A stretch of DNA of 64,000 bases from an uncultured Coriobacteriaceae bacterium. GTDB taxonomy: Bacteria > Actinomycetota > Coriobacteriia > Coriobacteriales > Atopobiaceae. The DNA lies in NCBI GenBank assembly GCA_902798915.1, contig CADBYM010000017.1:1-64000 (forward strand), in the 5' to 3' direction. The notes beneath the pieces are model-generated. The model had not been told where the DNA came from. It did no database searches and was given only the letters and a program-made list of their open reading frames with translations. Shown in pieces: positions 1 through 8,851 of the stretch; position 1 is the first letter of the stretch; the number at the start of each line of letters is the position of its first letter. Both the position numbers and the translations under genes were made by a program.

Positions 1-156
1 AACAAGGCGCTGAAGGCCGTGGCGCGCAAGAGGCTCGGGGTGATCTTCGCGATAATGCGCGACAAGGTGCCCTACGTCGAGCCGGGCGAGGAATGTTCAG
101 AACCTGGCACCCAAGAGAAGGGGACGTCCCAGAAATGTTCAAAATCTGCCTCCTAA
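1..156 (+). CDS. IS110-family transposase, C-terminal fragment
   Basis: The frame is open from the first base to TAA at 154-156 and enters from outside the window. Its first 29 residues (beginning NKALKAVARKRL, ending MRDKVPYVEPG) match the conserved end of IS110/IS116/IS902 transposases, DEDD-type recombinases that move small elements without classical inverted repeats. After this the tail is unusual: two similar stretches, GAATGTTCAGAACC and GAAATGTTCAAAATC, flank a GGGGACGTCCC palindrome, as if the coding end runs into the element terminus. The last codon overlaps the rfbG stop on the other strand, so the element lies directly against the 3' end of the glycan operon. Confidence 0.75.
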   Translation, partial: NKALKAVARKRLGVIFAIMRDKVPYVEPGEECSEPGTQEKGTSQKCSKSAS

Positions 157-1229
157 GGCCTTGACAAATCTATAGGGACACCCCCAATGTACTCCTCTAT
201 CTGCCTGTTCATGCACGTCCGCACATCGCCGCCATCCCTCCAGCATTTCGTCCACTCGACGGTTTTCGCCACCGCGGTATCGATATCCCAACGCGATTTC
301 CATCCAAATGTTGACTTCAGCCTATTGCTGTCTAATCTGAGAAAGCTCGCCTCATGCGGCCCTCCATCGTGACGCTCAACCCACCTGAAACTCTCGCCCC
401 AGTGCTGCGCGAACAATTCGACTAGCGCACCCGTCTGGACGCAATCCGTTTCGTCAGGCCCAACGTTGTACCAGCCGGCGAGGTCGCAGTTCTCATACTG
501 CCTCGCCGCAATCATGAGGTATACGAACACCGGTTCAAGCACATGCTGATAAGGTCGGATGGAATGGGGGTTGCGAACGACAATGGCCCCATGGGCCAAG
601 GCCGCACGTACGCAATCGGGGATTATGCGATCCTTCGCGAAGTCTCCCCCACCAATAACGTTGCCCGCACGGGCCGTGGATATGGCAACTCGTTTATCCG
701 AAAAGAACGAATTCTTGTACGAGTGAGTCACCAGTTCTGAGCAGGATTTGGAGTTCGAATAAGGGTCGAATCCGTCCAGAGGGTCAATCTCCCTGTATCC
801 CCATTCCCACTCCCTGTTCGCATACACCTTATCGGTAGTAACGTTGAGAAAGGATTTCACGGAGGAAGAGCGTCTAACACAATCGAGGACGTTCACCGTG
901 CCCATGACGTTCGTCTCGTAAGTGCCAACCGGATTCTCGTAGCCCTCTCTCACGATGGGCTGTGCAGCCATGTGTATGACAACCTCGGGCTGATACTCAT
1001 CAAATACCGCCCACAGGGACTCTAAATCCCTGATGTCGCCCTTAACGTGTGCAACTTCCCCCCGTATCCCACATATATCAAAGAGTCGCATCTCTGCTTT
1101 GCTGCAGCTAGAGTAACCAATAACTCTAGCACCCTTGTTCGCCAAGACGACGCTCGCCCACGACCCCTTGAATCCCGTATGTCCGGTGAGCAGCACCTTC
1201 CTACCTTTGTAGAACCCCAAGTCTGTCAC
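153..1229 (-). CDS. rfbG: CDP-glucose 4,6-dehydratase
   Basis: Converts CDP-glucose to CDP-4-keto-6-deoxyglucose in the cytoplasm, the committed step to CDP-linked 6-deoxy and 3,6-dideoxy sugars. The 358-residue protein is full length for the family. It starts with the extended-SDR NAD-binding motif TGHTGFKGSW near residue 15 and has the catalytic YSNSK (YxxxK) near residue 156. Its start overlaps the rfbF stop by 4 nt (ATGA), so the pair is translationally coupled. It is the last gene of the operon. The usual next enzyme, the rfbH 3-dehydrase, is not in the window; an IS110 transposase end lies immediately beyond the stop codon. The final sugar is therefore unknown. Confidence 0.93.
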   Translation of the reverse strand: MTDLGFYKGRKVLLTGHTGFKGSWASVVLANKGARVIGYSSCSKAEMRLFDICGIRGEVAHVKGDIRDLESLWAVFDEYQPEVVIHMAAQPIVREGYENPVGTYETNVMGTVNVLDCVRRSSSVKSFLNVTTDKVYANREWEWGYREIDPLDGFDPYSNSKSCSELVTHSYKNSFFSDKRVAISTARAGNVIGGGDFAKDRIIPDCVRAALAHGAIVVRNPHSIRPYQHVLEPVFVYLMIAARQYENCDLAGWYNVGPDETDCVQTGALVELFAQHWGESFRWVERHDGGPHEASFLRLDSNRLKSTFGWKSRWDIDTAVAKTVEWTKCWRDGGDVRTCMNRQIEEYIGGVPIDLSRP

Positions 1230-2014
1230 TCGTCATCCCACCTCTTCCATGGAGCACAGCCCGCCCTCAGCAGACCTTCCAGAACGTCCATCTCCCGTTT
1301 CGTGTCCATACATTGCCAGAAGCCCTTGTGCATGTATGACATTAGCTCGCCTTCTTCCGCAAGCCTTTCCAGCGGCTCTCTTTCAAAGATGGTCTCGTCC
1401 CCCTTTATGTATTCGAATATCACAGGATTCAACACCATGTAGCCAGCGTTAATCGGCGCACCATCGTTCTGGCTCTTCTCGCGAAAGGACTTCACCGCGT
1501 TTTTGCCATCTATGTCCAAAACACCCTTCTGTTGGTCCAGCATAACCGCCGTCAATGTAGCAATCTTGCCATGACGTTTATGGAACTCAACCAGTTTTCT
1601 GATGTCAACGTCGCAGACGCCATCACCGTAGGTCATCATAAACGGCTCGTCACCAACATAGCACTGGATTCGCTTAATCCTGCCTCCCGTCATGGTGTGG
1701 AGCCCAGTGTCGACTACAGTGACCCTCCAAGGCTCGCATCGTTGGCTGTTATGCACGGTCAAATTGTTTCCACCCGACGTATAGTCGAAAGTGATATCCG
1801 AATTAAAGAGGAAGTAGTTGGCAAACCACTCCTTGATTACCTGTTGCTTGTAACCAGCACAAATGATGAAGTCGTTGAAGCCATAGTACGAATATTCCTT
1901 CATGATGTGCCACAGGATTGGCTTCCCACCAATCTCGACCATGGGCTTGGGCTTGTACTGGGACTCTTCAGAAATGCGGGTGCCGAAGCCGCCTGCCAGC
2001 AAGACTACCTTCAC
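1226..2014 (-). CDS. rfbF: Glucose-1-phosphate cytidylyltransferase
   Basis: Makes CDP-glucose from CTP and glucose-1-phosphate, supplying RfbG. The 262-residue protein opens with the nucleotidyltransferase signature LAGGFGTRISEES and carries MVEIGGKPILWHIM and a YGDGVCDVD metal-binding segment, all typical of RfbF rather than of RmlA or GalU. The length is normal. It overlaps the glycosyltransferase upstream by 4 nt and rfbG downstream by 4 nt. Confidence 0.94.
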   Translation of the reverse strand: MKVVLLAGGFGTRISEESQYKPKPMVEIGGKPILWHIMKEYSYYGFNDFIICAGYKQQVIKEWFANYFLFNSDITFDYTSGGNNLTVHNSQRCEPWRVTVVDTGLHTMTGGRIKRIQCYVGDEPFMMTYGDGVCDVDIRKLVEFHKRHGKIATLTAVMLDQQKGVLDIDGKNAVKSFREKSQNDGAPINAGYMVLNPVIFEYIKGDETIFEREPLERLAEEGELMSYMHKGFWQCMDTKREMDVLEGLLRAGCAPWKRWDDE

Positions 2015-2994
2015 GTCCGTAACACCCCTAACCTCGACCTTATGCCGCTTGCCGCTCCTCTTAGCCCAACCATTCCATCAATAATTGGTCTTGGCGTTAG
2101 TGCGACTAGTTTTACGTGCCAAAAAGGAACGTCGGTGACCTGCTCAAAGAGTTCGCGCTTATCTCGGACAACGTCCCAGCATAGGTTATCGGTCTTCCTC
2201 AGCCTGATGAGATTTTCCCATCCGTACAAATGCAGGTGATCACCGACATCCTTCTTGACTTGTGGTCCGACAGTCTCGTAATGGCTTGGCAGCTCGTTGA
2301 TAGCCTTATTCCACCCGACAACCCAAAAGCCGATGAATTTCCCAGGTTGATAGGATGAGTTTGTCGGCTTGTGTGGGTTATTTTGCATGGGAAACTCGTT
2401 ATAGCAGACAATCTTCTCGTCATCGGAGCCGATACCCGCCATTAGACAGCTCCAGTATACGTAGCCCGTATTTCTGAGCACCCCAAGAATCGACTCGTAG
2501 TCTGCCCGCCTGATGAGCCTCGATGAAACGGCAGTCGCACCGTAGTATGTGGCGAACCACCCACAGTCTCTCGCGAAGTCCTTTCCAGAAGTATAGCGTG
2601 ACACTTGTTCAAGTAAGTTGTTGTTGAAGTGGATTACGTCGTAACCCTCATCCGCCGCTGCCCGGAAGAGAGGGTAGTAACGAGGAAAATCTACCACAAG
2701 CCCATCACCGCAGAGGTGTACGTACTCGTATGCCTCTTGCAATATCCTGAAACACTCAGTCACCTTTAAATCGGTCGTCATGTCTGGGTATTCACGAAAT
2801 CTAACGTACTCTAGTCGCGAGCCATAGCTCTCTTTGAACCTGCTTACCACTGCCTCGGTCTCGTCAGATTCAGATGTATCGTGGATAAACACGTCGAACT
2901 CATATTCCCCAAGGAATACGGCATAACTCTTTAGAATGAAGCTTATGCAGTCCGGCCTGTTGTAGGTCGGTATGCATATGCAGAGTTTCCTCAT
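2011..2994 (-). CDS. Family 2-like glycosyltransferase
   Basis: A 327-residue GT-A glycosyltransferase that probably adds one sugar to the lipid-linked repeat unit on the inner face of the membrane. The N-terminus MRKLCICIPTYNRPD is the standard GT2 opening, and CGDG near residue 100 sits where the DxD metal motif is expected, so the motif is a variant. I chose the ATG at 2992-2994 because GAGGGG precedes it and because a longer frame would run into the flippase gene. The stop overlaps the rfbF start. Donor and acceptor cannot be read from sequence. Confidence 0.8.
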   Translation of the reverse strand: MRKLCICIPTYNRPDCISFILKSYAVFLGEYEFDVFIHDTSESDETEAVVSRFKESYGSRLEYVRFREYPDMTTDLKVTECFRILQEAYEYVHLCGDGLVVDFPRYYPLFRAAADEGYDVIHFNNNLLEQVSRYTSGKDFARDCGWFATYYGATAVSSRLIRRADYESILGVLRNTGYVYWSCLMAGIGSDDEKIVCYNEFPMQNNPHKPTNSSYQPGKFIGFWVVGWNKAINELPSHYETVGPQVKKDVGDHLHLYGWENLIRLRKTDNLCWDVVRDKRELFEQVTDVPFWHVKLVALTPRPIIDGMVGLRGAASGIRSRLGVLRT

Positions 2995-3005
2995 GCTACT
3001 ACCCC

Positions 3006-4493
3006 TCACCCTCGCTTCCCGCCTTTGGACGCCGAAAAGGCATGTGCTAGCTTTACAATGGACTTCGCTATTTCGCAACCCAACTCATTCCTACACGCAA
3101 GAAGGCAAATGAAATACCCAACAACGCTCAGTGCAACGATGGCCGTGAACCTTATAAAATAGTTTGGTATCACTCGATTGCACGCTAGACCTATGAGAAC
3201 TATAGCGAAGCATCCTACGATTGGGCCCATCACTATGCTCCGCATCGGCCCCACTCCAACTCGCCTATCAACGAATGGCAGCTTGTAGAAGAACCCGATC
3301 GCCATGGAAACCGTTGTGGTGGCCGCCGCCGCCTCTATGCCCCATCGAGGAATCAGCACGAGGTTGAGGACGAGGTTGACTATCGCGCTCACCACACTTG
3401 AGGCAAGGCTCACGTCTTCGCGCCCAGAGGGTATCATTATGAGATTTCCAAGGAAACCGCCCAAGAAAGACCAGAACAATGCGAACGTGAGAATCCTGAG
3501 CGAGGGAACACATGCAAGGAACGATTCACCCGCAAGTAACATGATGACTTCTGGCGCAACGACGTTGACACCAATAAGGCAGGGCAGACCCAAGCCAACT
3601 ATGAAGTTGAGCGAATACCGCAATAGTCCGTTGGCCTTAATGTAGTCTTCGTTCGCATATGCTTGGGAGAGCTGAGGTAGGACGACCAAAACGACAGAGT
3701 TCATAAGCGTCTGGATGAGCGAATATATCTTCACCGCTGCGCTGTACCATCCAACCTCAGTAACCGTGCGCACGAGACCCAAGATAGTGACGTCGGAACT
3801 CACGTAAATCGTCTGGATTAACTGGAGTGAAAACAGCATCATTATGGGCTTCAAGTGCACGCCAAATTGAGGATTGCGCACGAGACGGATTCTGCAATAC
3901 TTTCGCCTATAGAGGATATTCGTTACGTTCGCCCCCATACTGGCAACCAGCGTAATGACCGCATAGGTAATGTAATCGTCAGGCTTCTTGACAAGCATAA
4001 ACATGAGAAAGACAGACAGTATGTTGAACCCCAGCGTGCGGAGCGTTATAAACCCAAAGTCCTCCGCGACGTTGTTTATCCAATCCGCCCCAAATGTCGT
4101 GAACACAATTCCGCTACTCTGTATGAGAATGAGCGTTCTATAGTTATCCAAGCGTCGTGCAAATAATAGAGTGAGCAACAGTAAAGCGCACGCAATAAGG
4201 GTGGAGTAGGCATTGATCGTGTAGATCTCGCTGGCAGTAATGGATAGGCGTTTGCTGTCATCCTTAACCTTTGAGCATTCTCTTACAGCATATGTCGATA
4301 CCCCTAGCGAAGCAATGAGAGAAAAGTAACCGACAATTGACGACGAGAAGTTAATCTTGCCCAGACTCTCGGCTAAAAGCACTCTCGAGACATATGGGAA
4401 GGTAATAAGGGGAAAGACGATACCCGAACATGTCTTGATAGCGTTGTAAATCGTGTTTTTTTTGATGCTTCGACTACTCACAATGCGTTCCAA
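3006..4493 (-). CDS. wzx: Polysaccharide flippase, Wzx/MOP family
   Basis: Integral membrane protein of up to 495 residues with about 12-14 hydrophobic segments; it opens with the KNTIYN...GIVFPLITFPYVSR pattern of polysaccharide flippases of the MOP superfamily. Such proteins move the undecaprenyl-diphosphate-linked repeat unit across the cytoplasmic membrane. With the Wzy-like polymerase in the same operon it points to a Wzx/Wzy-dependent glycan. The longest frame begins with TTG; a GTG four codons later has a weak GGAA ahead of it and is equally possible. Confidence 0.88.
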   Translation of the reverse strand: MERIVSSRSIKKNTIYNAIKTCSGIVFPLITFPYVSRVLLAESLGKINFSSSIVGYFSLIASLGVSTYAVRECSKVKDDSKRLSITASEIYTINAYSTLIACALLLLTLLFARRLDNYRTLILIQSSGIVFTTFGADWINNVAEDFGFITLRTLGFNILSVFLMFMLVKKPDDYITYAVITLVASMGANVTNILYRRKYCRIRLVRNPQFGVHLKPIMMLFSLQLIQTIYVSSDVTILGLVRTVTEVGWYSAAVKIYSLIQTLMNSVVLVVLPQLSQAYANEDYIKANGLLRYSLNFIVGLGLPCLIGVNVVAPEVIMLLAGESFLACVPSLRILTFALFWSFLGGFLGNLIMIPSGREDVSLASSVVSAIVNLVLNLVLIPRWGIEAAAATTTVSMAIGFFYKLPFVDRRVGVGPMRSIVMGPIVGCFAIVLIGLACNRVIPNYFIRFTAIVALSVVGYFICLLACRNELGCEIAKSIVKLAHAFSASKGGKRG

Positions 4494-4528
4494 ATTACTT
4501 AGTCTAGCCGCATAATTGTATTGGCTTG

Positions 4529-5158
4529 CTACGCATGACCAATGCTCAATTCGCGCTCTGCTGTCATCAGGAAACCATCACTCAAAGGTTCATACAATCT
4601 TTCGATATTCTGCTCGATGAATTCATGGGTCAGTTGTGAAAGATCAACTTTCATCAATCTGGAACACGTCCGTTCATCAAATCTATAGCGTATGAACTTG
4701 GCCGGCGCACCTCCGACAATCGCATACGGCGGGACATCCTTCGTGACAACGGAACCCGCTCCCACCACAGCACCTTGTCCGATTGTGACGCCATCGAGAA
4801 CCGTTGAGCCAAATCCTATCCAGACATCGTCACAAACCACAATCCCACCCTTGCCGAACGCCTCTGGCTTCTTCTGCTCTAATACCTTAGCCTTAAACGG
4901 GTACGTCATAAACGTGTCCGTATGGTGCTCGTTTCCCAGCACGAACGTAACATCCGGCCCGATAGAGCACCAGTTGCCTATTTGCAAATGAGACACTTCA
5001 TCAAAATTGAGAACACGAATATCTCCGTAGGTGTGACTGCCAACCTCTACAATGCCTGGTAAGAATATGTTAGCGGGAGTTGTTTGGTTGTGTTCATTAA
5101 TCTTGCGCCAGTGTCTCCTCCATTTAGCTAATCGGTATCTAGATAATACGCCAAACAA
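4529..5158 (-). CDS. Hexapeptide-repeat O-acetyltransferase
   Basis: A 209-residue left-handed beta-helix acyltransferase of the CatB/VatD/WbbJ type. The hexapeptide region runs from about residue 60 to 150, with [14 protein letters not shown] and [29 protein letters not shown] segments; the paired His in the first is the usual catalytic position. Such enzymes transfer acetyl from acetyl-CoA to a sugar hydroxyl, here presumably on the repeat unit. The start is TTG, supported by AGAGGAG nine bases upstream. It begins a stretch (about 4.5-10.1 kb) that is visibly richer in A+T than the rest of the operon. Confidence 0.85.
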   Translation of the reverse strand: MFGVLSRYRLAKWRRHWRKINEHNQTTPANIFLPGIVEVGSHTYGDIRVLNFDEVSHLQIGNWCSIGPDVTFVLGNEHHTDTFMTYPFKAKVLEQKKPEAFGKGGIVVCDDVWIGFGSTVLDGVTIGQGAVVGAGSVVTKDVPPYAIVGGAPAKFIRYRFDERTCSRLMKVDLSQLTHEFIEQNIERLYEPLSDGFLMTAERELSIGHA

Positions 5159-5259
5159 TTTGCCAACTCCTCTTCCACATTATATAAGACTTCGCAGTTA
5201 ATACATTTAATGTATTGTGTTCTGTTCACACTTTGATGCGAGTACTTCAAACAGCAGCA

Positions 5260-6330
5260 TCAGGTGTTTCGCGATTTTCTCCATTCTGCTATCCACTCAA
5301 GGTACTTAAACCCGTATTCATCCGTTGGTTCAAGCATCATTCCTTCAGCCCACTCATTCCACGCATTAATAAATAAATAATCATCAGAAGATACTTTGTC
5401 CATATATTCAAAGAATAAACCTTTCGAATATGGTGTAATGACGTACCCTCTTGATCCATGTCGCGGAGTGTTATCCCACTGAAACCATACACCATGGAGT
5501 ACTTGAGGATTAGTTTCGGCATGTCTTATCGCCTCGTTAATCAGTTCCGTACCAGAAACAATAATCGGCTTTTGTGAAACACCGAAATCCACGAGTAACC
5601 GCCGTAGCTTATTCCCAGCCCTTTTGAATGGTGACTGAATTAGGTATCGTTGATGTGAAGCTGTAGGTTCGCGAAGAAAAACGTATTCGGTACATTCCGC
5701 AATATCATTAGCAAAGTCTCTTTTTGGCGGCAAATAATTGCGGCTCTCGATTAGACAGAGTCCCCCAAAGCCCTCTTCTCTGCACCTACTATCAAAATAG
5801 GCAAATAACTCGTTCTTCTCAGCAAACACTGAATCAAAAACCATCAACAACGGTTTGTTGTTCTTCTTCTCATACCTTTCATCCCTGAAGAAATGGAGCA
5901 AGTATCTAAAGTGTCTTTCCCAATCATCTCGATCACCATAGCATTGCGCTATTAGTGTTTCCTTCGCACCGTTGATGCTCTTGTACCAAGTGTGGTTTGC
6001 CCAACAGAAAAAGAAGCGTTGCTTGATTTCTTCCCAGCATAAAAGGTTCTCTGCCGGTTTCTCCAAAAGAGTCTTGCCCTTGAACCAATAGTGATAGTAG
6101 ACGAAGCCATCGACTCCATATCTTGACATCAGCTCCGTTTGCCATTCAACCGTACTTTTGTGAAGTAGGTCATAGTAATTCGCTCCCATAGGATGTACAG
6201 GTTGCGCATGACCTCTATATAAAGGACGTGCCGACCGCACATTAGTCCACTCAGTAAAGCCTTTACCCCACCAGTTATCATTCTCAAGAATGGTATGGAA
6301 CTGCGGCAGGTACATAGCAAATAGTTTCAT
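5260..6330 (-). CDS. WbsX-like glycan protein (GH99-like domain)
   Basis: A 356-residue protein matching the WbsX/glycosyltransferase WbsX family, which has a glycoside hydrolase 99-like TIM barrel. Diagnostic segments are FAMYLPQFH at the start, NDNWWGKGFTEWTNV, the YHYWF segment, and FINAWNEWAEGMMLEP near the C-terminus. WbsX proteins are common in O-antigen and capsule loci, but their reaction is not well established. I chose the ATG at 6328-6330 because homologues begin with MKxxAxYLPQFH; a longer frame starting with TTG adds ten unconvincing residues. Confidence 0.85.
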   Translation of the reverse strand: MKLFAMYLPQFHTILENDNWWGKGFTEWTNVRSARPLYRGHAQPVHPMGANYYDLLHKSTVEWQTELMSRYGVDGFVYYHYWFKGKTLLEKPAENLLCWEEIKQRFFFCWANHTWYKSINGAKETLIAQCYGDRDDWERHFRYLLHFFRDERYEKKNNKPLLMVFDSVFAEKNELFAYFDSRCREEGFGGLCLIESRNYLPPKRDFANDIAECTEYVFLREPTASHQRYLIQSPFKRAGNKLRRLLVDFGVSQKPIIVSGTELINEAIRHAETNPQVLHGVWFQWDNTPRHGSRGYVITPYSKGLFFEYMDKVSSDDYLFINAWNEWAEGMMLEPTDEYGFKYLEWIAEWRKSRNT

Positions 6331-6511
6331 AGCATCAGTCCATGCTCTGTACGTCAACAATACTCCTAAATGTTTCGGAAACTAAAAGTATAAGCCCAAC
6401 CCCCAAATGGAGATAGCGTCAACCACCGAGAGCCTCGTCTCCCACCAGTCCCAGAACGGACATCGACCTCGATAACAAATAATACGTTCAGCGGAGCATG
6501 CTCTCATTGCT

Positions 6512-7513
6512 TTATCGAAATCCGTTACGAATCAGGTTTCGGAACCTTAGTAGCTTCTTAAGCGTATGGTATTTCCTCCACAAAAGGAGACTGAGTATAA
6601 GCCGCACATCAAGACGCAGCTTAATCCCTTCCGACCGACCCAAGGCGCCGGTTGTTTCCATCGCAACTCTGATGTTGTCGAACGTCGAAGTAGAGCTCCC
6701 CGAATCCCATTCGCCATCCGCGGCAAGGCATAGTAACGATACGTAAAGAGTTGCTTCCTCCCGTAGTGCGTTGACTACACAGTTGCCCCCCCAACGAGCC
6801 GAAAACAAAAGGAGTCTTTCAAACAGAGTATCGACATCAGCGAGCTGTCTCTGCCTAAACCTAGAAGTGCTTGTTGAATCTGCTTTCCTATAATAGTAGA
6901 GGCTATCAGTTATTTGTAATACCGTCTTCGCCCTATCAACGACCGGAAGCAACTGGAATAAATCCTCGCCGTGCATCATTCCAACAAAAGGCGAATAGTC
7001 CTCCTGTAAGTCAAAACAGGCAATACGAATAACTTTACCGCACAAATTATTCGTGAGCCCACTGCTCACACGTTCCCTCATACGAATGATGGAGTCTGAG
7101 TTCACAGGCCTAACTTCAACAGTACTTCTGAACGCACGACCAAGGTGTTCCTGATTTCGAGTGAGGCCATATTCTAAGATGTCTACGTTACTTCTTTCAA
7201 GTACCTCGGAAACACGTTCCAGAGTCTCAGGATGGAGAACATCATCCGCGTCAAGAAAGACAACATAATCACCGCTACAGCACTTGAGGGCATCTCGTCG
7301 AGCAAGCAGCGGACCCTCGTTTTTTTTGCTGACGGTTATCGTTCTTGGATACTCGGACACAAACCGACAAATCATCTCAGACGTCGCGTCCCACGACCCG
7401 TCATCTACTATTATCAGTTCGTAATCTGTGTATGTTTGTTTCTCGACAGAAGCAAGCGTCTCTTCAATATACCTAGCTGCATTCAAGGAAGGTACAATAA
7501 TACTGAATGTCAT
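6512..7513 (-). CDS. Family 2 glycosyltransferase
   Basis: A 333-residue GT-A enzyme. MTFSIIVPSLNAARYIEETLASV at the N-terminus, ELIIVDDGS, and the metal-binding VVFLDADD near residue 93 are all canonical for GT2. The C-terminal third is hydrophilic with no clear membrane segment, so it is likely a soluble enzyme acting at the membrane face. It is AT-rich like its neighbours, consistent with recent acquisition of this part of the operon. Confidence 0.9.
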   Translation of the reverse strand: MTFSIIVPSLNAARYIEETLASVEKQTYTDYELIIVDDGSWDATSEMICRFVSEYPRTITVSKKNEGPLLARRDALKCCSGDYVVFLDADDVLHPETLERVSEVLERSNVDILEYGLTRNQEHLGRAFRSTVEVRPVNSDSIIRMRERVSSGLTNNLCGKVIRIACFDLQEDYSPFVGMMHGEDLFQLLPVVDRAKTVLQITDSLYYYRKADSTSTSRFRQRQLADVDTLFERLLLFSARWGGNCVVNALREEATLYVSLLCLAADGEWDSGSSTSTFDNIRVAMETTGALGRSEGIKLRLDVRLILSLLLWRKYHTLKKLLRFRNLIRNGFR

Positions 7514-7648
7514 CGATACATCACTTTATGTCGGAGATATATTCCAATTATTATAGATCTAAACATTACAAACTAATTATACTTGATATTATATACTATA
7601 TATAATAGAATCCGTTCATATGAACACAGTAGCCAATCTATCATTAGC

Positions 7649-8851
7649 TCATAAATTACAGTGGGTCGTTTTATGTGGTATGGTATCGACCATCTCACAT
7701 TCATCCATTACCATTCGATAGAACGATGCTATTTCTTCGCTTAATACAGCTTCTGAATACTTTTTTGCCTCATAGTAATTGTTTACGGCAACCTTCGCAA
7801 TGTCACCCGTTAATAGGGCCGTAAGCGATCGTGCAAAACATCTTTGGCTCCCCTTCCTAAACACCTGCTCGCTACTGATCAACTCGGGAATCCCACCCGC
7901 ATCGCTACCTATCACAGGGCATGCTCTGCTCATGGCCTCAACCACTGAACGCGGTAAACCCTCTTGTCTACTTGGCTGCACGTAGACATCTAGCGAGTCA
8001 TAGAATACGGGCATTTGTTCTTTTGACAATGCTCCTAGGAACTCAATCTTATTATCAACGCCCAGCCTCACTGCTAAGTCGTACAAAAAAGTGCTGTTGC
8101 GATAGTTTCCTCCCGCAAGTCGATAAACGACGTTGATGCCTTTGCTCGCAAGGAGTGGCATTGCACGCAACACTGTCTCCTGCCCCTTATATCTCACATC
8201 TACTGCAGCAGCTGTGCCAAGGATTACAGTCGACTTGTTACTAAGATCTGCGATCCTCTCAAGTCTCCGGTTAATAATTGTACTCGTGGGAGCACCAATT
8301 CTTACGTCTGAACATCCCACAGATTTACCTTTCGTAGGGTATCGCCTCTGTAGGAAATCTGTCGTTACATAGTGAACGTACGGCGCACGTCGTATCGAAG
8401 CTCTCTGGCTCAAGTAAGAAACTGGAGCAAGCACTTTCCCAAGCACACTGTGATTCCACATGGAGTCCCACGAGCACCCTACACATTCGTAGAGGTATGG
8501 TATACCATGCTTCCTAGCGTACCTCTCAGCAATGGACGCCGCCAAAGAGACTCTGAGCACTAAGAAGTCAGCCTTCTTCGCTTCGCCTAGAATGATGCGC
8601 TTTGCTTCCCCATAATTGCTTACGAAGAGTTCGGGAGACTTAAAATCCGGAAAGCTTACGACTCTTAACTCATCGGGGAGACGATCGTATACATCCGTTT
8701 TGCTACTCTTCCTAGTTCGGATTACAAACGATACCTTATCTCCAAAATGCCTGTAGCGCTCGTAACAACCTCGATATCCGTACCCATAGTAATGTCCCTT
8801 TTCATCGTAAGTAAGGGGACCATCATGCACAAATACTACACTCTTTGCCAC
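7649..8851 (-). CDS. Family 4 glycosyltransferase
   Basis: A 400-residue GT-B retaining glycosyltransferase. The C-terminal half carries the GT4 donor-binding pattern: GTAAAVDVRYKGQET, YVQPSRQEGLPRSVVEAM (EX7E-type) and PVIGSDAGGIPELI. The N-terminal half is the variable acceptor domain. It overlaps the polymerase gene upstream by 16 nt. The 135 nt downstream of it, before the next gene, are very AT-rich and carry no gene. Confidence 0.9.
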   Translation of the reverse strand: MAKSVVFVHDGPLTYDEKGHYYGYGYRGCYERYRHFGDKVSFVIRTRKSSKTDVYDRLPDELRVVSFPDFKSPELFVSNYGEAKRIILGEAKKADFLVLRVSLAASIAERYARKHGIPYLYECVGCSWDSMWNHSVLGKVLAPVSYLSQRASIRRAPYVHYVTTDFLQRRYPTKGKSVGCSDVRIGAPTSTIINRRLERIADLSNKSTVILGTAAAVDVRYKGQETVLRAMPLLASKGINVVYRLAGGNYRNSTFLYDLAVRLGVDNKIEFLGALSKEQMPVFYDSLDVYVQPSRQEGLPRSVVEAMSRACPVIGSDAGGIPELISSEQVFRKGSQRCFARSLTALLTGDIAKVAVNNYYEAKKYSEAVLSEEIASFYRMVMDECEMVDTIPHKTTHCNL

